A stretch of DNA of 9,721 nt from CAYTZO01 sp964442525. Its GTDB lineage: Bacteria > Patescibacteriota > Microgenomatia > UBA10105 > UBA927. A program made the position numbers and the translations under genes. A model generated the notes under the pieces. It had not been told where the DNA came from. It saw only the letters and a program-made list of their open reading frames with translations, and ran no database searches. Position 1 is the stretch's first letter; the number at the start of each line of letters is the position of its first letter. This document shows, piece after piece, positions 1-5,354 of this stretch. The DNA lies in contig CAYTZO010000033.1 in the NCBI GenBank assembly GCA_964442525.1, positions 1 to 9,721 on the forward strand, given 5' to 3'.

Positions 1-594
1 ATTGACCAGCCTGACGAGCGGGGGACCATTCGGACATTCACCCTGAGTTCTTCTCCTACCGAGGAGCGCCTTTCCATTACCACCAAACGGGGTCCGAGCA
101 GTTTTAAACAGGCACTTTTTGCTTTGCCAATCGGAACGAGCATTGAAGCGCGGGGTCCTGCCGGCAGCTTTATCCTTCATGAAAACGAAATTCGTCCGCA
201 GGTGATGCTGACCGGCGGCATCGGCATTACGCCGGTGCGCAGTATGCTCAAGTACGCTTTCGATAAAGATTTATCTCTTCCCATTACCGTTGTTTACTCC
301 AATAAGACTCCGGAAGAAATTGTGTTTCGGAAGGAACTGGAAGGGTTTGCCGGCCGGCTTAAAAACTTTACGCTTATAGAAACCATTACGCGGCCGCAGG
401 AAAGCAAGGAGAGCTGGCAGGGGAGAGTGGGGCGAATCGATGAGGGGTTCGTTCGGCAGTATGCAAAAGATTTGATGAACACGCTTTTTTATGCCTGTGG
501 CCCGCAGGCGCTGGTGGATGCGGTGGTGAGCGCGTTGGGTTCCCTCGGCGTACCGCGGACGAACGTCATTGTCGAACAGTTCCCAGGCTATTAA
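1..594 (+). CDS. FNR-family FAD/NAD(P)-binding oxidoreductase, 5' partial
   Basis: The reading frame is open from base 1 and ends at TAA 592-594, giving 197 visible residues; the start lies left of the window. Seen: an FAD-binding RTFTLSSSP segment (visible residues 11-19), corresponding to the RxYS-type flavin motif of the ferredoxin-NADP+ reductase superfamily; a nucleotide-binding TGGIGITP turn (71-78); and a YACGP motif (164-168) near the C-terminus. The protein ends in EQFPGY with no C-terminal 2Fe-2S ferredoxin domain. Family members pass electrons between NAD(P)H and a partner such as ferredoxin, a haem protein or a membrane domain. The visible FAD and NAD halves look intact. The electron partner cannot be deduced, because any N-terminal fused domain would lie outside the window. 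The next gene begins 42 nt downstream from its own promoter-like sequence. Confidence 0.85.
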   Translation: MDQPDERGTIRTFTLSSSPTEERLSITTKRGPSSFKQALFALPIGTSIEARGPAGSFILHENEIRPQVMLTGGIGITPVRSMLKYAFDKDLSLPITVVYSNKTPEEIVFRKELEGFAGRLKNFTLIETITRPQESKESWQGRVGRIDEGFVRQYAKDLMNTLFYACGPQALVDAVVSALGSLGVPRTNVIVEQFPGY

Positions 595-621
595 CTGCCT
601 GTTGCCTACCCTCCGCTTCTA

Positions 622-630
622 TGGTATGGT
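622..630 (+). promoter_or_regulatory. Extended -10 promoter for the SurA-like gene
   Basis: TGGTATGGT at 622-630 is an extended -10 element (TGn plus hexamer TATGGT 625-630). A TTGCCT at 602-607 stands 17 bp upstream as a fair -35. Counting the hexamer as -12 to -7 puts +1 on A637, the first base of the ATG, so the transcript should be leaderless. No Shine-Dalgarno sequence is present. Confidence 0.6.
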
Positions 631-636
631 GTCACC

Positions 637-1263
637 ATGCCGACAAAAAAATCCTCCCCCGTTAACCCCTCTCCTTCTCGGGTTGCACCGGCTCAGAGCA
701 GGTGGGTGCGGTGGGTACTGGTTATTCTCCTTCTTACCCTGGTTGGCGTTTTTCTCGTAAATAAAGGCGGCATTCTTGCAGCCGTGGTAAACGGAAAGCC
801 GATTTTCCGCTGGCAGCTTAATAAGATTCTTGTCAACCGTTACGGAAAACAAACGCTCGAAGGCATGATTTCCGAAGCGCTTATTGCCCAAGAGGCAAAG
901 AAGGAAGGCATTGTAATTTCTCAAGAAGACGTGGACAGTAAGGTGAAAGCCGTCGTGAAAGGACTGGGACAAAATGTAAGCCTTGATGATGTTCTCAAAT
1001 TTCAGGGCATGACGCGGGCGGATTTCGAGTCGCAAATCCGTTTACAGCTGACCGTTGAAAGACTATTAGGGAAAAGCATAACAATTACCGAGGGCGATGT
1101 CGACGCCTATATTGCGACCAACAGTGCGACGCTTACCGCGACGGAGCCTGCCGTACTTCGGGAAGAAGCGCGAAAGGCAATACTCAACACAAAGATTAAC
1201 GAAAAGTTGCAGCCCTGGTTTTTGGATCTGGAACAAAAAGCAAAAATACTGAGGTTTCTTTAA
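637..1263 (+). CDS. Membrane-anchored SurA-N-like chaperone protein without PPIase domain
   Basis: 208 residues. A short basic, Ser/Pro-rich N-terminus (1-25) precedes one membrane helix (about 26-41), and the rest is predicted to lie outside the membrane. Residues from about 47 to 140 resemble the SurA/PrsA N-terminal chaperone domain: it begins with a VVNGKPI strand typical of the family, followed by helices with the pattern LEGMISEALIAQEAKKEGI and VDSKVKAVV, then a FESQIRLQLTVERLL helix and ITITEGDVDAYI. The closing helix (about 171-208) pairs with this domain in relatives. No parvulin prolyl-isomerase domain is present, so a foldase role is unlikely; a holdase or assembly role for exported proteins is the reasonable inference. 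The ATG at 637 is chosen because the promoter-like box predicts transcription starting exactly there. The domain assignment is by pattern only. Confidence 0.75.
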   Translation: MPTKKSSPVNPSPSRVAPAQSRWVRWVLVILLLTLVGVFLVNKGGILAAVVNGKPIFRWQLNKILVNRYGKQTLEGMISEALIAQEAKKEGIVISQEDVDSKVKAVVKGLGQNVSLDDVLKFQGMTRADFESQIRLQLTVERLLGKSITITEGDVDAYIATNSATLTATEPAVLREEARKAILNTKINEKLQPWFLDLEQKAKILRFL

Positions 1264-1284
1264 CGCTAAGCTCTCTTCTATCCT

Positions 1285-1451
1285 ATGCCTTGGTATCTTG
1301 GAAACAGCAGTATGTATTCGTTTCAGTCCTGGTGGGGAGCACCCGTGGCATTCATTGCGATCTGGTCGATTTTTTGGACGGGTTTGGCACTCTGGCATGC
1401 GGCAAGACGCAGTGAAAAATGGTGGTTTATTTTTTTCCTCATCGTCCACAC
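1285..1451 (+). CDS. DUF5652-like small membrane protein, 3' truncated by assembly gap
   Basis: About 55 residues are visible before the frame runs into the N block. After a short aromatic N-terminus comes a hydrophobic helix (GAPVAFIAIWSIFWTGLALW), then a small basic stretch (HAARRSEKW) and the start of a second helix (WFIFFLIVH). The order Trp-rich helix, LWxAAR, WFIxxLIVxT matches small two-helix DUF5652 proteins that are common in Patescibacteria and have no known function. Only some 15-20 residues should be missing. The start is uncertain: ATG 1285 gives the longer form, while ATG 1312 lies downstream of a TGGTATCTT box (1291-1299) and would remove nine residues. Neither has a Shine-Dalgarno sequence. 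The previous gene ends 21 nt upstream. Confidence 0.6.
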
Positions 1452-1551
1452 NNNNNNNNNNNNNNNNNNNNNNNNNNNNNNNNNNNNNNNNNNNNNNNNN
1501 NNNNNNNNNNNNNNNNNNNNNNNNNNNNNNNNNNNNNNNNNNNNNNNNNNN
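1452..1551. other. Assembly gap (100 N)
   Basis: Exactly 100 unknown bases, the conventional length for a scaffold gap, so the true length may differ. The gap holds the 3' end of the DUF5652-like gene and the start and promoter of epmA. Roughly 120-150 nt would be enough for both missing gene ends, so the nominal size is plausible. Continuous frames through it are meaningless. Confidence 0.98.
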
Positions 1552-2534
1552 TTACCGCTATCCGTACGTTTTTCCGTGAGCAGGGATTCCATGAAGTTGA
1601 GACGCCGCTTCTGACGGGAAGTCTTCCTCCGGAGTCGTACTTGGATGTATTTGAGACAACACTCCTTGATCGGCAAAGAAAGCCAACGCGTGCATTCCTT
1701 CCGACCTCTCCCGAGCCGTTTCTCAAAAAACTTCTTGTTGCCGGCATCGGAAACTGCTTCACGATCACCAAAAGTTTTCGCAACACCGAGAGTCAAAGCA
1801 AAACCCACAATCCGGAATTCACCATTCTCGAGTGGTATCGGGTGGGGGCTGACTACACGGATATCATGAAGGATTGCGAGGAACTTATCGTATTTATCAA
1901 TACCTATCTTCTTCGTTCAAAACACATGGTCAGGAATACGAGAAAGCTGGTGTATCAAGGAGCCACGGTTGATCTCTCCGCTCCCTGGGAGCGGATCACC
2001 ATGAGCCAGGCATTTAAAAAGTTCGCTGGCATACCAACAGAAGTTTTTTTGAGCGAGCCGAAACTTCTGGCGGCGGCAAAAAGAAGGGGATATCGCGTGG
2101 AGAAAGGTGATGATTGGGAAGAACTTTTTAATCAGATATTCCTGAATGAAATTGAACCCAAGCTTGGTCGGGGGAAACCGATCATTATGTATGACTATCC
2201 GGTGGCGCTCGCTGCATTATCCAAGAAAAAAAAGAGCGACCCGAGATTTGCTGAGCGCTTCGAATTTTATATCGAAGGCCTCGAGCTTGGCGATGCTTAT
2301 AGCGAGCTTACGGATTGGACAGAACAACTTGAGCGGTTCCACGATGAGTCAGAGGAACAACAACGATTGGGCAAGCTTGCCCACCCCGTTGATCTAGATT
2401 TTATCAATGCGCTCAAGGTCGGGATGCCCACGACTGGCGGGATTGCGGTTGGGGTAGACCGGCTGATTATGCTTTTTAGCGATGTGACGGACATCGCCGA
2501 CACCATGTTTTTCCCGGCCCGGGACCTGTTTTGA
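1552..2534 (+). CDS. epmA: EF-P--lysine ligase EpmA (GenX/PoxA family), 5' truncated by gap
   Basis: 326 residues remain, read from ACC 1554 to TGA 2532-2534. It is a class II lysyl-tRNA-synthetase-like catalytic domain without a visible anticodon-binding domain. Seen: motif 1 region GFHEVETP; PTSPEPFLKKLLVAG, the EpmA version of the substrate-binding stretch; motif 2 region SFRN followed by THNPEFTILEWYR; a RFAERFEFYIEGLELGDAYSELTD-type segment; and motif 3 GIAVGVDRLIML. These match E. coli EpmA much better than true LysRS. A YQGATVDLSAPWERITM-like insert resembles LysRS and is absent from E. coli EpmA. EpmA enzymes activate lysine, preferably (R)-beta-lysine, and attach it to Lys34 of EF-P. 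About 20-30 N-terminal residues are probably missing. A fused OB domain is unlikely, because the preceding gene is still present just before the gap. No beta-lysine-forming aminomutase (EpmB) is visible here. The efp target gene lies 1.7 kb downstream. Confidence 0.88.
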
Positions 2535-2544
2535 AGAAAAGAAG

Positions 2545-2553
2545 TGGTATAAT
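2545..2553 (+). promoter_or_regulatory. Extended -10 promoter for hicBA
   Basis: TGGTATAAT at 2545-2553 combines a TGn extension with a consensus TATAAT hexamer (2548-2553). It lies 10 nt after the epmA stop codon and ends 8 nt before ATG 2562, predicting +1 at about 2560. No convincing -35 is seen at normal spacing, as is common for extended -10 promoters. Confidence 0.65.
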
Positions 2554-2561
2554 TGGTTCAT

Positions 2562-2834
2562 ATGGTACAAACATCGGGAAAAGTATTGCAGTATGCATTA
2601 CCCCTGGATATTAAGCGTGATTCTTCTGGCGGCTACGTTGCCCGCTGCACCGTGTGGAAAGACTGTTACGCCCAGGGCGAGACCATTGATGAAGCTGTGC
2701 TTGAGGTTACTGCAGTCGCTCAGTCGCTCATCGAACTCTATGCAGAAGAGGGGTTGAAAGTTCCCTTGAGGATTCAAAAAGAACGGTCACTTAAAGAGCC
2801 TCAATTTACCGTTCCCGTCATCGTCGCTGCATGA
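2562..2834 (+). CDS. hicB: HicB-type antitoxin
   Basis: 90 residues. Seen: the HicB core pattern DIKRDSSGGYVARC, then GETIDEAVLEVTAVAQSLIELYAEEGL, a partial RNase-H-like fold known from HicB antitoxins. HicB binds and neutralises the HicA RNase encoded next to it. The chain ends soon after the core, so the C-terminal ribbon-helix-helix or helix-turn-helix domain of longer HicB proteins is missing; direct self-repression of the promoter is therefore doubtful. ATG 2562 is preferred over an in-frame TTG at 2553, since that TTG begins with the last base of the TATAAT box. The TGA stop overlaps the hicA start as ATGA (2831-2834), so translation of the two genes is probably coupled, antitoxin first. 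Confidence 0.87.
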   Translation: MVQTSGKVLQYALPLDIKRDSSGGYVARCTVWKDCYAQGETIDEAVLEVTAVAQSLIELYAEEGLKVPLRIQKERSLKEPQFTVPVIVAA

Positions 2835-3043
2835 AGCCGCTCAAATACCGCGAGGTTATTAAAAAAGCCCGCAAAGCCGGATTTGTCTATCGAAGGAATA
2901 CCGGCGGCACACACGAGATTTGGTGGAATGAGAAGAAAAAGAAAACCTGTGTGATCCCGCATCACCACGAAATAAAACAAGGAACGCTTAAAAGCATCGT
3001 GAACCAAATGGGCCTCACGTTAAAAGAGTTTTTGAGATTATAA
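2831..3043 (+). CDS. hicA: HicA-type toxin, mRNA interferase
   Basis: 70 residues, the usual length for HicA. Seen: KYREVIKKARKAGFVYRRNTGGTHEIW, in which His28 of the GGTHEIW motif is the family's catalytic histidine, followed by a basic strand (KKKKTCVIPHHHEI) and KQGTLKSIVNQMGLT, the conserved C-terminal helix of the double-stranded-RNA-binding-like fold. HicA toxins cut mRNAs and slow growth until neutralised by HicB. All expected elements are present, so the toxin looks intact. It has no Shine-Dalgarno sequence and starts inside the hicB stop codon. No transposase, integrase or repeat borders the pair. Confidence 0.9.
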   Translation: MKPLKYREVIKKARKAGFVYRRNTGGTHEIWWNEKKKKTCVIPHHHEIKQGTLKSIVNQMGLTLKEFLRL

Positions 3044-3049
3044 ATTATT

Positions 3050-3058
3050 TGATATACT
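3050..3058 (+). promoter_or_regulatory. Extended -10 promoter for the PEP-mobile-domain gene
   Basis: TGATATACT at 3050-3058 (hexamer TATACT 3053-3058) lies between the hicA stop and the next start. With the hexamer at -12 to -7, +1 falls on G3065, the first base of the GTG start codon. A TTGAGA at 3032-3037 is a possible -35, but the spacer is only 15 bp. Confidence 0.6.
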
Positions 3059-3064
3059 GTTGCT

Positions 3065-4108
3065 GTGACAGGAAAACCCCAGTACGAAAAGCTGTTTTCC
3101 CGGGATTTTTGTCTTCCTTCTGTTGAAGCCTGGGTGAGAGGGGAGAGTACCAATCCAAAAGGGTGGACAAGTGAAAAACAACCGTTTCTTCCTTACATTA
3201 TTACCCAACGATCAGATGACACCGTTCATTTCTACTATGATTTACAGGGAGTTGAGTGGGTGCAGAATTTATTAGTGAAGCTTGCTCGTAAGAATACAAA
3301 TTCCCTTGCAGCAATCGAAAAGACCGTTCTGCAAAAATTAACCTACATTCGACCGATCTACGAAAAAGAGCAAGCACTCAATCTATCTCAACTCAAACGG
3401 TTTCTCGCTGAGCTCGAAGCGGGCTATCCATGGTTTGAGGCTATGTGGTGGTTTTGCCAAATGGATGAGGCAAAGTTGGTTGGACTGCATCTGGAAAAAA
3501 TTCAAGAAGTTCGATCACTAACAGACATTCTCTGTAATAGCTCCGATACGGTCATTCGGAAGTCATTAGCCAATCTCTATCCACAACTCCAGACCTATTC
3601 TTCTGTATTAACCATCGAGGAAATCATGTCTGAAAAACATCCCAGCATCGTAGAACTAGAAAAACGACAGAAAGGGTATTTTTTTACCAATAATGAGTTA
3701 TTTGTTGGTACATCAAAAGCTGCTATCGCAAAAAAATTCAGGATCACATTTAAGGCTGAGGCATTCAAAAAACAAAAAACACTGACTGGTCAAATTGCCT
3801 GTAAAGGAAAGGTTCGGGGGACAGTGAGAAGAGTGATGGGACATGATCAAATCGATCTGGTGCAGGAAGGAGAGATACTGGTTTCCCCCATGACGATCCC
3901 TGATTTTCTCCCTGCGATGGTCAAGGCAGCTGCGATTGTCACGGATGAAGGTGGAAGCTTGTGTCATGCAGCGATTGTTGCCCGGGAATTAAATAAACCC
4001 TGTATTGTTGGCACCAAGTTTGCTACAAAGCTTTTTAAGGACGGAGATTACGTAGACGTAAATGCCGATCATGGCACAATCACGATGCTAGACACGCGTA
4101 GGTCATAG
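3065..4108 (+). CDS. Orphan PEP-utilising mobile-domain protein
   Basis: 347 residues from GTG 3065. The C-terminus (about 240-342) is the swivelling phosphohistidine domain of PEP synthase, PPDK and EI enzymes: GEILVSP (269-275), then TDEGGSLCHAAIVAREL (293-309) with His301 in the position of the phosphorylated histidine, then KPCIVG. The partners this domain normally shuttles between are absent: no ATP-grasp nucleotide-binding domain and no PEP-binding barrel. The first 235 residues match no family I recognise; they are mixed alpha/beta by appearance, with aromatic segments (YPWFEAMWWF at 121-130). Similar orphan mobile-domain proteins are common in Patescibacteria and their reaction is unknown. 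The gene looks more AT-rich than its neighbours (hand-counted: 18 G+C in the 60 bases from 3661, against 37 in the 60 from 7201). The start choice follows the promoter-like box. Confidence 0.8.
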   Translation: MTGKPQYEKLFSRDFCLPSVEAWVRGESTNPKGWTSEKQPFLPYIITQRSDDTVHFYYDLQGVEWVQNLLVKLARKNTNSLAAIEKTVLQKLTYIRPIYEKEQALNLSQLKRFLAELEAGYPWFEAMWWFCQMDEAKLVGLHLEKIQEVRSLTDILCNSSDTVIRKSLANLYPQLQTYSSVLTIEEIMSEKHPSIVELEKRQKGYFFTNNELFVGTSKAAIAKKFRITFKAEAFKKQKTLTGQIACKGKVRGTVRRVMGHDQIDLVQEGEILVSPMTIPDFLPAMVKAAAIVTDEGGSLCHAAIVARELNKPCIVGTKFATKLFKDGDYVDVNADHGTITMLDTRRS

Positions 4109-4110
4109 TC

Positions 4111-4128
4111 ACTTAGTTTATCCTAAGT
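4111..4128 (+). repeat. Small inverted repeat after the PEP-domain gene
   Basis: ACTTAG (4111-4116) and CTAAGT (4123-4128) are perfect inverted copies around a 6-nt loop, 2 nt after the stop codon. The stem is AT-rich and the following TGGTTTATTG lacks a clean T run, so it would be a weak terminator at best. It may instead be a 3'-end stabilising hairpin or chance. Confidence 0.3.
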
Positions 4129-4155
4129 TGGTTTATTGTGTAAAAACCTAATCAA

Positions 4156-4164
4156 TGAGATAAT
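4156..4164 (+). promoter_or_regulatory. Candidate promoter of efp
   Basis: TGAGATAAT (4156-4164) is an extended -10 with hexamer GATAAT (4159-4164). TTGTGT at 4136-4141 sits 17 bp upstream as a half-matching -35. Predicted +1 is about 4171, leaving a leader of roughly 23 nt before ATG 4194, unlike the leaderless starts elsewhere in the window. Confidence 0.45.
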
Positions 4165-4165
4165 T

Positions 4166-4191
4166 GAAGCCCCAAACGGGGATTCTTTTTT
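4166..4191 (+). terminator. Terminator-like hairpin plus T6 in the efp leader
   Basis: GAA-G-CCCC (4166-4173), loop AAAC, GGGG-A-TTC (4178-4185): four C-G pairs and three outer pairs with one G/A mismatch, followed at once by six T (4186-4191). It has the layout of an intrinsic terminator but ends 2 nt before the efp ATG. It could terminate the upstream gene or attenuate efp itself; the sequence alone does not decide. The GGGG is not a good Shine-Dalgarno sequence. Confidence 0.45.
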
Positions 4192-4193
4192 AT

Positions 4194-4760
4194 ATGGCAA
4201 ACATCACGACTGCTCAGTTTAAAAAGGGTATATTTATCGAGTTCCGCGGGGAGCCCAATCAAATCACGGACATGCAGTTCGTCAATCCCGGCAAAGGTTC
4301 AGCATTCGTGCGAACCAAACTCAAAAGTATAAAAACCGGCAAAGTCGTTGAGTTCACGTTTAAGTCTGGCGAATCAGCCGTTGAAGTATCGGTTGAAACG
4401 CATGAAATGCAGTACCTGTATCAAGAAGGAGAGAATTACGTCTTCATGGATAATCAATCATATGAACAGTATCAATTACCCAAGGATATGCTTGGCGACT
4501 TTGTAAACTACCTTAAGCCCAACGATGTCTATCAGGTGCTTATTCATGGCGAAGAACCTCTGGGCGTGCGGTTTCCCAAAAAAGTTTGGCTCAAAGTGAT
4601 TGAGGCAGAGGAAGGAGCCCGCGGCAATACGGTTTCCGGCGGGGGAACGAAGATTGTCACTGTTGAAACGGGTTTGAAAGTGACCGCGCCCCTGTTTATT
4701 AAAAACGGCGATACCATTGGCATTGATCCTGAGACCGGGGAGTATTTGGAACGGGGATAA
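4194..4760 (+). CDS. efp: Elongation factor P
   Basis: 188 residues, the normal length for bacterial EF-P, with all three barrel domains: KOW-like domain 1 (about 3-63), OB-like domain 2 (about 67-128) and C-terminal OB domain 3 (130-188) ending ETGEYLERG. EF-P enters the ribosome between the P and E sites and rescues stalling at consecutive prolines. The tip loop reads NPGKGSAF with Lys34 (codon 4293-4295) flanked by glycines, the same residue and setting that EpmA lysylates in E. coli; types modified at Arg32 or unmodified look different here. Domain 3 has the expected GDTAGTGGK-equivalent loop as GNTVSGGGTK. ATG 4194 is chosen over the in-frame TTG 4164 because MANITTAQF aligns with usual EF-P N-termini and the TTG lies in the promoter and hairpin. 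epmA upstream makes lysylation of Lys34 likely. Confidence 0.96.
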   Translation: MANITTAQFKKGIFIEFRGEPNQITDMQFVNPGKGSAFVRTKLKSIKTGKVVEFTFKSGESAVEVSVETHEMQYLYQEGENYVFMDNQSYEQYQLPKDMLGDFVNYLKPNDVYQVLIHGEEPLGVRFPKKVWLKVIEAEEGARGNTVSGGGTKIVTVETGLKVTAPLFIKNGDTIGIDPETGEYLERG

Positions 4761-4761
4761 T

Positions 4762-4770
4762 TGATACAAT
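4762..4770 (+). promoter_or_regulatory. Extended -10 promoter for the nuclease-glycosidase pair
   Basis: TGATACAAT at 4762-4770 (hexamer TACAAT 4765-4770) begins just after the efp stop and ends 8 nt before ATG 4779. Predicted +1 is 4777, so the transcript would be nearly leaderless. No -35 is evident; upstream sequence is efp coding. Confidence 0.6.
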
Positions 4771-4778
4771 GAACGTTG

Positions 4779-5354
4779 ATGCGTAGACTTTTCTTTCTCG
4801 TTGGTATTTTCTTCCTGATAGTTGGGGCAAGCTTCATTTTCGTTTTTACCCAGTCACAAAAAACTCCTTCCCAACGTCGGGGGAGCGAGATAACGGAACA
4901 AGCAACTGCTCCGGGGTTATTACGTGAGACCGGAGAGGAAGCGAAAGTTTTTCGTGTTATAGACGGGGATACCATAGAACTTTCCGATGGGCGCAGGGTT
5001 CGCTACATCGGCATAGATACGCCGGAGATTGTTCAACCTCGTCCCATCGAATGTTTCGGCGGCGAGGCGAAAGAAGCAAACAGAATGCTCGTTGAGCAGA
5101 AAAATATCCGGCTCATCAAAGATATTTCTGACGTTGATACGTATGGTCGACTGCTGCGGTACGTCTATGTTGGCCCGCCCGCCGGCGAAACAGGCAATCT
5201 GTTTGTCAATGATTTTCTCGTCCGTCAGGGATTTGCCCGCGCCACGGCTTACCCGCCGGATGTCGCTTTTGCCGATCAGTTTGGCGCAGCAGAGAAAGAG
5301 GCAAAAGAATGGCGTAGAGGTCTCTGGAACTCCTGTGTTAGACTGGTTGAATGA
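4779..5354 (+). CDS. Membrane-anchored staphylococcal-type thermonuclease (SNase)
   Basis: 191 residues. A basic start (MRR) and one hydrophobic helix (about 4-23) act as an uncleaved signal-anchor, with no lipobox cysteine; the linker to about 53 is polar. The SNase OB-fold follows: VIDGDTIEL (60-68; Asp62 and Asp64), RRVRYIGIDTPE (72-83; Arg75, Asp80, Glu83) and DTYGRLLRY (120-128; Arg124). These correspond to Asp21, Arg35, Asp40, Glu43 and Arg87 of S. aureus nuclease, so the Ca2+-dependent cleavage site for DNA and RNA is complete. Cys92 (ECFGGEA) and Cys186 (LWNSC) are a pair often found in exported members and could form a disulfide, consistent with action outside the membrane. ATG 4779 is preferred to TTG 4776, which would begin upstream of the predicted +1. 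The gene overlaps the glycosidase gene by 4 nt (ATGA). Likely role: digesting extracellular nucleic acid for uptake. Confidence 0.92.
   Translation: MRRLFFLVGIFFLIVGASFIFVFTQSQKTPSQRRGSEITEQATAPGLLRETGEEAKVFRVIDGDTIELSDGRRVRYIGIDTPEIVQPRPIECFGGEAKEANRMLVEQKNIRLIKDISDVDTYGRLLRYVYVGPPAGETGNLFVNDFLVRQGFARATAYPPDVAFADQFGAAEKEAKEWRRGLWNSCVRLVE

Noticed and set aside
584..601. CAGGC ... GCCTG inverted repeat spanning the end of the first gene
   Set aside because: Only 5 bp with an 8-nt loop and no following T run; probably chance.
1419..2534. Long open frame running through the first N block
   Set aside because: The part before the gap belongs to the DUF5652-like gene read in another frame. Only 1552-2534 is epmA, and the bridge is unknown sequence.
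2553..2561. TTG 2553 as the hicB start
   Set aside because: Its first T is the last base of the TATAAT box, so the codon would lie upstream of the predicted transcript start; ATG 2562 fits.
4164..4193. TTG 4164 as the efp start
   Set aside because: It overlaps the GATAAT box and the hairpin, and the extra ten residues do not fit EF-P N-termini.
5351..5354. Recoded TGA (genetic code 25, as in Gracilibacteria)
   Set aside because: TGA closes epmA, hicB and the nuclease exactly where the proteins should end, with ATGA overlaps to the next gene, so it is a normal stop here.
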